64,000 nucleotides of DNA, taken from the NCBI GenBank assembly GCA_963789275.1, contig CAWBKF010000047.1, positions 1 to 64,000 on the forward strand, written 5' to 3'. The stretch comes from DAHUYF01 sp963789275. Its GTDB lineage: Bacteria > Pseudomonadota > Alphaproteobacteria > ATCC43930 > CGMCC-115725. Shown here one piece after another: positions 39,597-48,457 of the stretch. Within the stretch, counting starts at the first letter, position 1, and every line of letters starts with the position of its first letter. A program made the translations under genes and the position numbers. The notes under the pieces were generated by a model, which worked only from the letters and a program-made list of their open reading frames with translations, had not been told where the DNA came from and searched no databases.

Positions 39597-40625
39597 TCAG
39601 CCCGCGAGCTGCCAGCCGATCTCCTCGCCGGCCAGGAAAGGCCTGAGCGGTCCCGCCGCGGTCGATATCTCCGCCGGCACGCGCCACGGGCGAGGCGCCA
39701 GCGTGATCCGCTGCTCGTTGGCGGGAAGGCCATAGAAGCGCGGGCCGTTGAGCGAGGCGAAAGCCTCGAATTGATCGAGCGCCTGCTCCTCGGCGAAGAT
39801 TTGCGCGTAGGTCTCGAGCGCCGCGGGCGCGGTGAAGATGCCGGCGCAGCCGCAATCGCGCTCCTTGTCGGCGATCGCATGCGGCGCCGTGTCGGTGCCG
39901 AGAAAGAATTTCGCATTGCCCGAAATGGCGGCGCGGCGCAGCGCCAGGCGATGCTTCTCGCGCTTGGCGACGGGCAGGCAGTACATATGCGGCCTGAGAC
40001 CGCCGGCGAACAGCGCATTGCGGTTGATCAGCAGATGGTGCGCGGTGATGGTGGCGGCAAGCGTGGCGCCGGCGCTCGCGACGAAATCGACCGCCTCCTG
40101 CGTCGTGATGTGCTCGAGCACCACCTTTAGCTGCGGCAGGCGCCGCATCAGCGGCGCCAGGACGCGCTCGATGAACACCGCTTCGCGATCGAAGACGTCG
40201 ATGTCGGGGTCGGTGACCTCGCCATGGACGAGGAGCGGGATGCCAAGCGCCTGAAGGCGCTCGAGCACCGGATAGGTCCTGGCGATGTCGGTGACGCCAT
40301 GCGCCGAATTGGTGGTGGCGCGGGCCGGGTAGAGCTTCACCGCGGTGAAGATGCCGTCGCGATGTCCGCGCGCGATCTCCTCGGGATCGCTGTCGTCGGT
40401 GAGATAGGCGGTCATCAGCGGCGTGAAGCTCAGCCCCGCCGGCAGCGCCGCCAGGATGCGGCCGCGATAGGCCGCGGCGGCCGCGGCCGTCGTCACCGGC
40501 GATGCCAGATTCGGCATGATGATGGCGCGCGCGAAGGCGCGGGCGGTGAAGGGCACCACCGCCTGCAGCAGGGCGCCGTCGCGCAGATGCACGTGCCAAT
40601 CGTCCGGGCGGCGCAGCGTGATCAT
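39597..40625 (-). CDS. pyrC: Dihydroorotase, class II
   Basis: Zinc amidohydrolase of 342 residues, the third step of pyrimidine synthesis. Metal ligands are His11 and His13 in DDWHVHLRDG. The carbamylated lysine is in AVKLYPARATTNS, further histidines are in VHGEVTD and LEHITT, and the metal Asp is in FFLGTDTAPH. The length is that of the short class II enzyme (E. coli PyrC). The start at 40625 opens MITLRRPDDW. Confidence 0.95.
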   Translation of the reverse strand: MITLRRPDDWHVHLRDGALLQAVVPFTARAFARAIIMPNLASPVTTAAAAAAYRGRILAALPAGLSFTPLMTAYLTDDSDPEEIARGHRDGIFTAVKLYPARATTNSAHGVTDIARTYPVLERLQALGIPLLVHGEVTDPDIDVFDREAVFIERVLAPLMRRLPQLKVVLEHITTQEAVDFVASAGATLAATITAHHLLINRNALFAGGLRPHMYCLPVAKREKHRLALRRAAISGNAKFFLGTDTAPHAIADKERDCGCAGIFTAPAALETYAQIFAEEQALDQFEAFASLNGPRFYGLPANEQRITLAPRPWRVPAEISTAAGPLRPFLAGEEIGWQLAG

Positions 40626-40668
40626 GGTCGTATCCGGCAGCGATCGTCGCGCCGCGCGCGCTCCTCGC

Positions 40669-41497
40669 TCATTCGTAATACTCCGGCGCGTGACGCTGCT
40701 GATCGCTGTGCGGCTTGTCGTGGTTGATCCAGAGCTGAGCATGGCGCTCGGCCAGGATGTCGGCGATGCGCTGCATCGAGGCCAGCGTTTTCTCCTTGTC
40801 GACATTCATGCTCGGCACCCGGCGGTTCTCCCAATTGTCCTCAAAATGTGCGGCGTCGCCGCTGAGCACGATCCAGCCGGTCTTGGGCAGATGCAGCAGC
40901 AGCGATTCATGGCCGGGCGTATGTCCCGGCGTCGACAGGATGACGGCGCTGCCGTCGCCGAACACATCCTTGTCGCCCTCGAGCTTCATCACCGTGTGGC
41001 CGGCGAGCGAAGGGCGGCGTCGGCTTGGCGAAAGCCCAGTCGTATTCCGCCTTCTGGATCAGCACGGTCGCCTTGGGGAAGAGCTCGACATTGCCGACGT
41101 GATCGGGATGGGTGTGGGAGATCGCGACATAGCGGATGTCGTCGGGCTTGACCCCGATCGCGGCGAGCTGTCCCGCCAGCGTCTTGGGCCGGTGCCACAT
41201 CATGGCGCCATTGGCCATCGATACGCCGTCGGGCATCGCGGCGACCGCATCGGGAATGCCGGTATCCCAGAGCATGTACCCGGCCGTCACATGGTGGATC
41301 AGGTAGCAATTGTCGGAGATGTCGATGGGCTTGCCGACATTGACCCCGGGCGACCAGCGCGACTGGTCGGCGGCATGCGCCCAGCCGCACTCCAGCACGT
41401 AAAGCCGGTCGATCCCGGATGCGGTTTGGGCGAGACCGGGCGCGGTGCACAGCAGGAGCGCCGCGGCGGCGGCCGTGATCACGTGAGCGAGCTTCAT
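40669..41497 (-). CDS. Secreted metallo-beta-lactamase-fold lactonase-like protein (single-base frameshift near 41014)
   Basis: Metallo-hydrolase similar to N-acyl-homoserine lactonases (AiiA/AttM type). A signal peptide is visible (MKLAHVITAAAAALLLCTAPGLAQ). The zinc motif is SHTHPDHVGNVELF. The frame shifts by one extra base near 41008-41020 on a G-rich run. The second part has TPGHTPGHESLLL with another zinc His, then VLSGDAAHFEDNW with the bridging Asp. The corrected length is about 275 residues. A periplasmic location is unusual for quorum-quenching lactonases, so the natural substrate is open. Confidence 0.78.
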
Positions 41498-41658
41498 GGC
41501 ACCCCTCCTTCGACGCCGTCCAGACTAGGACGAACCCGCCGGAGGCGCCACCGCGCTTCGGGCGTTTGCTCTCCCCGATGGCGCGCTCCTCCCCGTGACG
41601 CAGGGCCGGGCGGTTGCTATATCTGGCGCAGCCTCGGCAATCGAGATCGGAGGATGAC

Positions 41659-42822
41659 ATGACCGCTTGCATCGTCGGCTGGGCACATTCGCGCTTCGGC
41701 AAGCTCGAGGAAGACCTCGAGGGTCTGATCGTCAAGGTCGCGGTAGAGGCGATCCGCGATGCCGGGATGGAGCCGAAGGAGATCGACGAGATCTTCATCG
41801 GCACGATGAATGCCGGCTTCCAGCGCCAGGAATTTCCCTCCTCGCTGGTGCTGCAGGCGGATCCCGCCTTCCGCTTCAAGCCCTCGACCCATGTCGAGAA
41901 TGCCTGTGCCACCGGCTCCGCCGCGATCCATCAAGGCCTCAACGCGATCGCTGCCCGGCGCGCGCGCACGGTGCTGGTCGTCGGCGTCGAGAAGATGACC
42001 GAGGTGACGGGGCCGCAGGTCGGCGAGATCCTGATCAAGGCCGCTTACATCAAGGAGGAGGGCAGCATCGAGGGCGGTTTCGCCGGCGTGTTCGGCCGCA
42101 TCACCCAGATGTATTTCCAGCGCTATGGCGACAAGTCGGATGCGCTTGCCCGGATCGCCGCCAAGAACCACAAGAACGGGGCATCCAACCCGCTGGCGCA
42201 GCTGCAGAAGGATCTCGGCTACGATTTCTGCCGCACGGTTTCCGAGAAGAACCCGCTGGTCGCGGGGCCCTTGCGCCGCACCGATTGCTCGCTGGTCTCC
42301 GACGGCGCGGCGGCGCTGGTGCTGACCGATGTCGAAACGGCGCTCGCTTGCGACAAGGCGGTGGTGTTCCGCGCCGCCGAGCAGGTCAACGACTTCCTGC
42401 CGATGAGCCGGCGCGACATCGTCGCCTTCGAAGGCCCCGAGCTCGCCATCAAGCGCGCGCTCGCCGCGGCCAAGGTCGGACTCGATGATCTCAGCTTTGC
42501 CGAGGTGCATGACTGCTTCACCACGGCGGAGCTGCTGATCTACGAGGCGATGGGGCTGACGCCGAAAGGGCAGGGCGAGCGCGCCATCACCGAAGGCTGG
42601 GTCGCGAAGGATGGCAGGCTCCCGGTCAATCCGTCGGGGGGCCTCAAAGCGAAAGGCCATCCGGTCGGCGCCACCGGCGTCTCGATGCATGTGCTGGCGT
42701 CGATGCAGTTGACCGGCACCGCCGGCGGCATCCAGGTGAAGGAGCCGAAGCTCGGCGCCGTCTTCAACATGGGCGGCGCGGCGGTGGCGAATTACGCGAG
42801 CGTGCTCGAGCGGCTGCGCTGA
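41659..42822 (+). CDS. SCP2-type thiolase/acetyl-CoA acetyltransferase
   Basis: Thiolase-fold enzyme of 387 residues. The active cysteine is Cys83 in VENACATGSAAIHQG. The second half keeps EVHDCFTTAELL and GGLKAKGHPVGATGVS, the sequence style of SCP2/archaeal-type thiolases rather than FadA. The start at 41659 follows CGGAGGATGAC. The AcuI-like reductase follows after 12 bp, so they probably act in the same acyl-CoA pathway. Confidence 0.88.
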   Translation: MTACIVGWAHSRFGKLEEDLEGLIVKVAVEAIRDAGMEPKEIDEIFIGTMNAGFQRQEFPSSLVLQADPAFRFKPSTHVENACATGSAAIHQGLNAIAARRARTVLVVGVEKMTEVTGPQVGEILIKAAYIKEEGSIEGGFAGVFGRITQMYFQRYGDKSDALARIAAKNHKNGASNPLAQLQKDLGYDFCRTVSEKNPLVAGPLRRTDCSLVSDGAAALVLTDVETALACDKAVVFRAAEQVNDFLPMSRRDIVAFEGPELAIKRALAAAKVGLDDLSFAEVHDCFTTAELLIYEAMGLTPKGQGERAITEGWVAKDGRLPVNPSGGLKAKGHPVGATGVSMHVLASMQLTGTAGGIQVKEPKLGAVFNMGGAAVANYASVLERLR

Positions 42823-42834
42823 GAGGAGGGCGCG

Positions 42835-43830
42835 ATGGGCCAGGTGAAGGCGTTGGTGCTGCGCGAGAGCGCGGGCAAGGTTCAGCCGAGCATCGAGCGC
42901 CTCGACGAAAGCGCGCTGCCGGCAGGCGAGGTCACCGTCGCGGTGGAGTATTCCACCCTCAACTACAAGGACGGGCTGGTGCTGGGCGGTCTCGGCCGGC
43001 TGGTGCGCAGCTATCCCCATATTCCCGGCATCGACCTCGCCGGCACGGTCGAGCGCTCGGACGCGCCGGAGTACAAGCCCGGCGATAAGGTGCTGCTTAC
43101 CGGCTGGCGGGTCGGCGAACTCTCCTGGGGTGGCTATGCCGAGAAGGCGCGGGTCAAGGCGGCGCATCTCGTCAAGCTCCCCGACGGGCTCACCACCCGG
43201 CGCGCCATGGCCATCGGCACCGCCGGCTTCACCGCGATGCTGGCGGTGATGGCGCTCGAGGAGCACGGGCTCGCTCCCGAGAAAGGCGAGGTGCTGGTGA
43301 CGGGTGCTGCGGGCGGCGTCGGCAGCATCGCGATCTCCGTGCTGGCCAAGCTCGGCTACCGCGTCATCGCCTCGACCGGGCGGCCGGAGCAGCAGGAGTT
43401 TCTCCGCGGCCTCGGCGCCAGCGGTTTTCTCGATCGCGCCGCATTGGCGAAGCCGCCGGCGCGGCCGCTCGATGCCGAGCGCTGGGCCGGCGCCATCGAC
43501 GCTGTCGGGAGCACTACGCTGGCGAGCCTGCTGACGCAGCTCAACTATGGCGCCGCCGTTGCCGCCTGCGGTCTCGCCGGCGGCAGCGACCTGCCGACGA
43601 CGGTCATTCCCTTCCTGCTGCGCGGGGTCAAGCTGCTCGGCATCGACAGTGTGATGTGTCCCATAGAGCGGCGCCGCGCGGCGTGGTCGCGGCTCACCCG
43701 CGACCTGCCGCTGGAGAAGCTCGACGCGCTCACCGAGACGGTGCCGCTCGAAGCGCTACCGGAGCTCGGACAGAAGATCCTTAAGGGCGGCGTGCGCGGC
43801 CGCATCGTGGTCGATCTTCGCGCCGGCTGA
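42835..43830 (+). CDS. acuI: Acrylyl-CoA reductase-like MDR oxidoreductase (AcuI/YhdH family)
   Basis: Zinc-free medium-chain dehydrogenase/reductase of 331 residues. The family start is visible (KALVLRESAGK, then STLNYKDGLVLGG) and the NADPH site is VLVTGAAGGVGSIAISVLAKLGY in outline. YhdH/AcuI enzymes reduce acrylyl-CoA to propionyl-CoA. The family assignment is firm; the substrate is by analogy. Start ATG at 42835 follows GAGAGGAGGGCGCG. Confidence 0.85.
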   Translation: MGQVKALVLRESAGKVQPSIERLDESALPAGEVTVAVEYSTLNYKDGLVLGGLGRLVRSYPHIPGIDLAGTVERSDAPEYKPGDKVLLTGWRVGELSWGGYAEKARVKAAHLVKLPDGLTTRRAMAIGTAGFTAMLAVMALEEHGLAPEKGEVLVTGAAGGVGSIAISVLAKLGYRVIASTGRPEQQEFLRGLGASGFLDRAALAKPPARPLDAERWAGAIDAVGSTTLASLLTQLNYGAAVAACGLAGGSDLPTTVIPFLLRGVKLLGIDSVMCPIERRRAAWSRLTRDLPLEKLDALTETVPLEALPELGQKILKGGVRGRIVVDLRAG

Positions 43831-43872
43831 GCACCGGCGTTCGCGACGGGGTCATTGCCTAAAATTTTAGTA

Positions 43873-43900
43873 AAATCAGCGGCGAAAATTCCGCTGATTT
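43873..43900. repeat. Inverted repeat between acuI and the response regulator
   Basis: AAATCAGCGG (43873-43882) and CCGCTGATTT (43891-43900) form a 10-bp stem around CGAAAATT. The 12-bp palindrome CTAAAATTTTAG lies just upstream at 43859-43870. On the plus strand no T-run follows the stem. It may be a bidirectional terminator or an operator for the regulator gene. Confidence 0.45.
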
Positions 43901-43965
43901 AAGGGAGCCTTATCAGGTTGCGGCCGACCATCGCGCATGCAGCACATAAGCCGGTCTGCGCGCGG

Positions 43966-44355
43966 ATGACGACGGTTCGCTCTTCCGCAGCCGCCATCCT
44001 GGTGGTCGACGATGACGAGGTGATGCGAGACCTGCTGCGGCGGGTGCTCGAGCGCTCCGGCTTCGAAGTCATGACCGCGATCGACGGGCGCGAGGGTGTC
44101 GAGCGCGCCCGCGGCCGCATCGTGGACGTGACCATCACCGACATGATGATGCCGGTGATGGACGGCGTCGAACTCATCCAGGCGCTCGTCGCGGAGCAGC
44201 CGAGCATCCGGATCATCGCGGTCTCGGGCGTCGATGATTGGGACAACTATCTGAAGACGGCGCGCTCGCTCGGCGCCAAGGCGGTCTTGCGCAAGCCGGT
44301 CAGCAGCGCCGAGCTCCTGAGCACGGTGAAGCGCGTGCTGACGGGCGAATGCTGA
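43966..44355 (+). CDS. Single-domain response regulator
   Basis: CheY-like receiver of 129 residues. The acidic pocket is VVDDDE (Asp15-Asp17), the phosphoacceptor is Asp59 in TITDMMMPVMDG, the conserved Ser is in IIAVSGVDD and Lys in VLRKPVS. There is no output domain and no kinase gene nearby. An upstream TTG at 43918 is possible but the ATG at 43966 is closer to the domain. Its stop overlaps the next small ORF. Confidence 0.88.
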   Translation: MTTVRSSAAAILVVDDDEVMRDLLRRVLERSGFEVMTAIDGREGVERARGRIVDVTITDMMMPVMDGVELIQALVAEQPSIRIIAVSGVDDWDNYLKTARSLGAKAVLRKPVSSAELLSTVKRVLTGEC

Positions 44356-44552
44356 ACTTCCGGGCCAGCGGCGCGCCGGAGGCCGGCAGGCTGCGGGAAG
44401 CCGCAGGCCAGCTGCGCCGCCGCGCTCAATCGGCCGCCGAGGACGCGCAGCGCGCGCAGCTCCTAGCGCTTGCCGAATACTACGATGACATGGCCGCCGA
44501 CATGGAGGCGCCGGTGCCGCCGGCGCTCACCGCCGTCGCGCCGGCCTGCTGA
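44349..44552 (+). CDS. Small hypothetical protein downstream of the response regulator
   Basis: A 67-residue protein (MLNFRASGAPEAGRLREAAG...), start overlapping the regulator stop, so probably coupled. The central part is an Ala/Arg-rich helix with QLLALAEYYDDMAADME, a pattern seen in small helical proteins of alphaproteobacteria. No function recognised. Confidence 0.5.
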   Translation: MLNFRASGAPEAGRLREAAGQLRRRAQSAAEDAQRAQLLALAEYYDDMAADMEAPVPPALTAVAPAC

Positions 44553-44796
44553 CGCGGTCGCTCCCCGGATCAAGCCCGACAACTCGCGCCTCCCGGCATA
44601 CCGGCCGCCGGTATTGTCGCAAATTTAACCACCGCATGGCAGCCTGGGGCTTGCCATGACCCGCGAACTCGGCTTTCCCTCGAAAATTTTATCCTGATAA
44701 TGCAAATGGATATGGCAAAATCCTCAACTAAAGCCTATAGTGCTTCGCGAGGGGCGCTCAACCTTTCAGCGATGCGCAGGAGCGGCGTGCGCGCAA

Positions 44797-45615
44797 ATGA
44801 CCATGGGCGGTGACGGCATCAATCGGCGCGCCTGGCTGCGCCTCCTGGCGGGCACGGTCCTGGGTGCGGGCGGGCTGAGCTTGGTTGCGCCGGCCTTCGC
44901 CGAGCCGATGACGGCGCGGGCGGCGCGGCAGCCCCGCCTGGTGGTGTTGGATCCCGGCCATGGCGGCATCGACCCCGGCGCCATCGGCTATAGCGGTGTC
45001 TACGAAAAGGACATCACCCTCGCCACCGCGCGCGACGTGGCCCGCCAGCTCGAGGCGACCAAGCGCTACCGCGTCCAAATGACGCGCACCGGCGATGAGT
45101 TCGTGCCGCTGCAGGAGCGCGTCGCTTTCGCGCATGCCGCCGGCGGCGAGCTGTTCTTGTCGATTCACGCCGACGCGCTGCCCAATGCCGGGGTACGCGG
45201 CGCCTCGGTCTTCACCTTGTCGGAAAAGGCGTCGGACAAGGAGGCGGCCGAGCTCGCGGCGCGCGAGAACAAGGCGGATCTCATCGCCGGCATCGATTTG
45301 TCGCGTCACGAGCCCGTGGTGAGCGAAATCCTCTTCGACCTGGCGCGGCGGCAGACCAACAACCTGTCGATCCGGCTGGCGCGCGAGCTGGTATCGGAGC
45401 TCGGCCGCGACGTGCGGCTGCTCAACAACAGCCACCGTTCGGCCGGGTTCGTCGTCCTCAAGGCCCCCGACATTCCCTCAGCGCTGGTCGAACTCGGCTG
45501 CCTCTCGAACAAGGATGAGGATTGGCAGCTGCAGCAGCCGGCCTATCAGCGCAAGCTGGCAACCGGGCTGGTGCGCTCGGTCAACGACTATTTCGATTTC
45601 GTAGCAAAGGCTTAG
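44797..45615 (+). CDS. N-acetylmuramoyl-L-alanine amidase (Amidase_3)
   Basis: Periplasmic zinc amidase of 272 residues that cuts peptides from peptidoglycan. The start at 44797 gives an N-terminus with a Tat-like NRRAWLRLLAG and a signal cleavage after PAFA. The catalytic domain has the zinc motif VVLDPGHGGIDPGAIG, ELFLSIHADALP and the second Glu in SALVELGCLSNKDED. The AMIN domain of AmiC is absent. A GTG at 44740 would extend the N-terminus without benefit. It overlaps the convergent small gene at 45612 by 4 bp. Confidence 0.88.
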   Translation: MTMGGDGINRRAWLRLLAGTVLGAGGLSLVAPAFAEPMTARAARQPRLVVLDPGHGGIDPGAIGYSGVYEKDITLATARDVARQLEATKRYRVQMTRTGDEFVPLQERVAFAHAAGGELFLSIHADALPNAGVRGASVFTLSEKASDKEAAELAARENKADLIAGIDLSRHEPVVSEILFDLARRQTNNLSIRLARELVSELGRDVRLLNNSHRSAGFVVLKAPDIPSALVELGCLSNKDEDWQLQQPAYQRKLATGLVRSVNDYFDFVAKA

Positions 45616-45833
45616 CCCGAGGCGGGGCCGCGCAGACGCTGCAGCTTGGCATAGGCCTCGATGACCGGCCCGAGCTCCTGGCGCTGGTCGACATTGCCTT
45701 TGCCGCCGGTGCGGGTCAGCGTGGTTTCCAGCGCCTTCACCAGCAGCGCCGCGACATCGAGCTCGCCCCGGTCGCAAGCCTGGTCGAAGGCGGCGAGGAT
45801 CTTATCGCTGAGGCGGCGTCCGGACGCGGGCAT
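45612..45833 (-). CDS. Small conserved hypothetical protein
   Basis: A 73-residue helical protein: MPASGRRLSDKILAAFDQAC, then ALLVKALETTLTR and ELGPVIEAYAKLQRLRG. It is convergent with the amidase and overlaps its stop by 4 bp. I recognise the pattern as a small alphaproteobacterial protein without a named function. It is cytosolic by appearance. Confidence 0.6.
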   Translation of the reverse strand: MPASGRRLSDKILAAFDQACDRGELDVAALLVKALETTLTRTGGKGNVDQRQELGPVIEAYAKLQRLRGPASG

Positions 45834-45897
45834 GATGCCGGCAAGCTTATCAGCGATCGTCCCGGCCGGCAGCTAAATCTCGCCCAGGAAGAAAAAG

Positions 45898-46054
45898 ATC
45901 GCATTTGCGAAAAATGCGATGTCGTTAACCTTTTATTGATGATCACGGCCTTAATGTCGTTATGCGGTTCGACGTCGGATGCTCCGGCTCGCACCGCAAG
46001 TCCTTCGGGCTTTTCCTCCCTGAACTTGGGCCGCACTTCGGTGCGGCCCTTTTT
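45898..46054 (+). ncRNA. Candidate small RNA ending in a strong terminator
   Basis: No plus-strand gene ends just before this region, yet it closes with a textbook terminator (46028-46054). It opens with an 8-bp hairpin (45898-45905 with 45913-45920) and passes an A/T-rich stretch GTTAACCTTTTATTGATGATC. The amidase stop lies about 410 bp upstream, with an opposing gene in between. A short independent transcript is the simplest reading; a long amidase 3' UTR is the alternative. Confidence 0.35.
46028..46054 (+). terminator. Rho-independent terminator with TTCG tetraloop
   Basis: Perfect 9-bp stem GGGCCGCAC (46028-46036) and GTGCGGCCC (46041-46049) with loop TTCG and a TTTTT tail (46050-46054). 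Confidence 0.88.
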
Positions 46055-46159
46055 CTATCCGGCGCAGACCAGAGCCGGCGCCGAGGCCCCCTTCTGCCGC
46101 AGCTCTCCAATTGTGCTAGGCTGCGCGCCGTCATGTCACGCCGGCAAAAGGGACGGTCC

Positions 46160-46411
46160 ATGCGCAAACTCGCCATCTGCCTTTTCGCCGCCGCGCTTGG
46201 CGCCTGCAGCTTCGCCACCATCGCCGATCGCTACGGCAACGAATATGGCGATTGGTACAATCCCGGCGGCAATTTCACCTGGCAGCTCGGCGTCTGCGAA
46301 CACCAGATGGACACCGACAAAGTGCCGCCGATGAGCCGCAAGGCGAGCATGCGCTGCTGCATGCGCGATCACGGCGTGCCGGTGGACGACGCCCAGGGAT
46401 GCAGCGCGTGA
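46160..46411 (+). CDS. Small putative lipoprotein
   Basis: An 83-residue protein starting MRKLAICLFAAALGACSF, with the lipobox LGAC. The mature part has DRYGNEYGDWYNPGGNF and four further cysteines (VCEHQ, RCCMRD, GCSA) that could pair. ATG 46133 (MSRRQKGRS) would lengthen the signal. Family unknown. tRNA-Thr lies convergent downstream. Confidence 0.6.
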   Translation: MRKLAICLFAAALGACSFATIADRYGNEYGDWYNPGGNFTWQLGVCEHQMDTDKVPPMSRKASMRCCMRDHGVPVDDAQGCSA

Positions 46412-46440
46412 GCGCTGATGCCCGCGCCGCGAAGCGCGGA

Positions 46441-46515
<75 letters not shown>

Positions 46516-46662
46516 ATCCGGGGCCGATGGGTTGAGCGGTGGCGCGAGGACATACACGAGGCAGCTGAGCTTGGCAAGGCAGGCGGCGATGCCGTCCCGC
46601 GGAACCTCGGGCGCGCTCGCGCGTTGGTTCGCGATTGGCTGCGGAGGGAAGGTGGACGAGCC

Positions 46663-46941
46663 GTGGGACGCAAGACCGCGCCGGTAACGCGCGAGCAAGC
46701 GTACATCCTGCTCAATGATATCGTGCGTGACGTGCTCGGCTCCGATAGTCCGTCGCTTGCCGATGCGACGCAAGCACAGGATATCCCGGGCTGGGACAGT
46801 CTCGTTCAGATCGGCGTCCTTGCCGCTGCCGAAATCCGCTTTGGCGTCGAGATCCGCTTCGCCGAAGCAGACGGCCTCGCCAGCGTCGGCGACCTCGTCG
46901 ATCTCATTCTCGACAAGGCGCCGCGCCTGCCGGTCGCGTGA
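46663..46941 (+). CDS. Acyl carrier protein-like phosphopantetheine-binding protein
   Basis: A 92-residue carrier protein. The 4'-phosphopantetheine serine is Ser46 in DIPGWDSLVQIG. Helix II continues as LAAAEIRFGVEIRF. The GTG start at 46663 follows GGAGGGAAGG; an upstream TTG at 46624 is also open. The GWDSL motif is typical of stand-alone carrier proteins of polyketide, LPS-modification or peptide systems rather than housekeeping AcpP (DSLD). No partner synthase or ligase is adjacent. Confidence 0.75.
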   Translation: MGRKTAPVTREQAYILLNDIVRDVLGSDSPSLADATQAQDIPGWDSLVQIGVLAAAEIRFGVEIRFAEADGLASVGDLVDLILDKAPRLPVA

Positions 46942-46994
46942 TCAGCAGGACATTTCCCATCCCTGCCTGTTGACCTTCATTGGAGGCGAGACCC

Positions 46995-47210
46995 GTGTAC
47001 ACCAGCCCGCTCGAGGAAGACGAAGCAACGGCCGACGTTCTCGCCGCGTTCCAGGCGGCGCGGGCGGCGGCCAGGCCGCCGGTGGAATGCTACCGGGCGG
47101 GCGTCGAGGCGTGGCGGCAGCGCCATCCGGACCAGGCGCCGGAATATGCCGCCAAGCGCGCGGTTGCCGTCATCCTCGCGCATAACATGGAGCTGAGGCC
47201 CAGCGAGTAG
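46995..47210 (+). CDS. Small hypothetical protein
   Basis: A 71-residue acidic/helical protein with GTG start at 46995 and TGGAGGCGAG upstream. It contains VLAAFQAARAAARPPVECYRAGVEAWRQRHPD in composition and ends HNMELRPSE. It follows the ACP by about 50 bp. No family recognised. Confidence 0.5.
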   Translation: MYTSPLEEDEATADVLAAFQAARAAARPPVECYRAGVEAWRQRHPDQAPEYAAKRAVAVILAHNMELRPSE

Positions 47211-47364
47211 CGGGGGCTGGATATTGAGCGGCCGGCGCCTATCATCCCTGAAGCGGGAAGCAGAAATAGCCGGTCGCCGCGGCTAGACTATCCACCGCCA
47301 ACCTGCGCCCCGACGCGGGAGTGACGACCGGCAGCAGGAGCGCGCCCGTGGGTCTTACCGCATC

Positions 47365-48416
47365 TTGTCGTCCGGCACCGCGGCTGTCGTTGTCGCGATT
47401 GCCATGCTGGCGCCGGGGACAATCGGCGTTATCCCCGCCTCGGCGCAAACCTACATGCCGGCAGCGACCACGGCCGAGCTCGACGCCCTGCTAGCGCCCA
47501 TCGCGCTCTATCCGGACCCGCTGCTGGCGCAAATTCTGATGGCGGCGACTTATCCTGCGGAAGTGGCGCAAGCGGCGGCCTGGCAGCAGGAGCCCGCGAA
47601 TGCCGGCCTCGCCGGCCCGGCGCTCGCGGCGGCGCTGGCGCAGCTTCCCTGGGATCCCAGCGTGAAGTCGCTGCTGCAATTCCCGCAAGTGCTGCAGATG
47701 ATGGCGGCCAATCCGCAATGGCTGCAGCAGCTCGGCGCGGCCTTCATCGGCCAGCAGGCCGATGTCGCCGCCTCCGTGCAGCGCCTGCGCCACCTCGCGC
47801 TGGCCGCCGGGACCCTGGTCTCGACGCCGCAGCAGACGGTATCCGTCCAAGGCGATATCATCGCGATCGAGCCGGCGAGCCCGCAAACCGTCTATATGCC
47901 GCTTTACAACCCCGCCGCGGTCTATGGCGCGTGGCCCTATCCCGACGAGCCGCCCGACGGTTTTCCTCCGCCTCCGGGCTATGCGCTCGGTCTCGGCATC
48001 GGCTTCGGCGTCGGCTATGGCGTCTTCGATACGCTCTGGGGCTGGGGCGATTGGGATTGGCGGCGGCGCGAGATCAGGATCAACCGGGATCGCTACAACC
48101 GGATCGCCGGCGGTCATGGCAACGCGGTTGGCGACGCCTGGCGCCACAATTGGGGCCATACCGCGTTGCGGGCACCGCCGCCGGGCCCGTCCCCACCCCG
48201 CGAGGCCGGGCAGGACTTCCGCGGCTATACCGGCGCCGCGCCGCGCAGCCCGGCCGCCTTCGAATCCTTCGGTAGAGGCGCCGAGGTGCGGACCCAGGCG
48301 GCGCGCGGGCAGGCGAGCCGCAACGCCGCGCCCGCGCCTATGCGGTCGGCGCCGGCCGCGCGATCCGCGCCGGCCCGCGGCGGGGGGGAGGCGGCGGGGG
48401 CCGCGGGCACCGATGA
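47365..48416 (+). CDS. DUF3300 family secreted protein (probable single-base deletion in a G run near 48385)
   Basis: Exported protein of the DUF3300 family. The signal segment is followed by ELDALLAPIALYPDPLLAQIL, the hallmark of the family, then WDPSVKSLLQFPQVLQMM and a Gly-rich hydrophobic GLGIGFGVGYGVF. The C-terminus is Pro/Ala/Arg/Gly-rich. As written the frame runs past 48416, but one more G in the G7 run at 48382-48388 gives a Gly-rich tail and a TGA at 48414-48416 that overlaps the next ATG. The function of DUF3300 is unknown. The TTG start at 47365 is tentative. Confidence 0.72.
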
Positions 48417-48457
48417 TGCACAAGCGCACTCTTTCGCCCGGTGGAGCGGGGCGGCTC

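Noticed and set aside
45962..46159. A longer version of the small lipoprotein starting upstream of 46133
   Set aside because: The extension runs through the terminator at 46028-46054 and would destroy the signal peptide.
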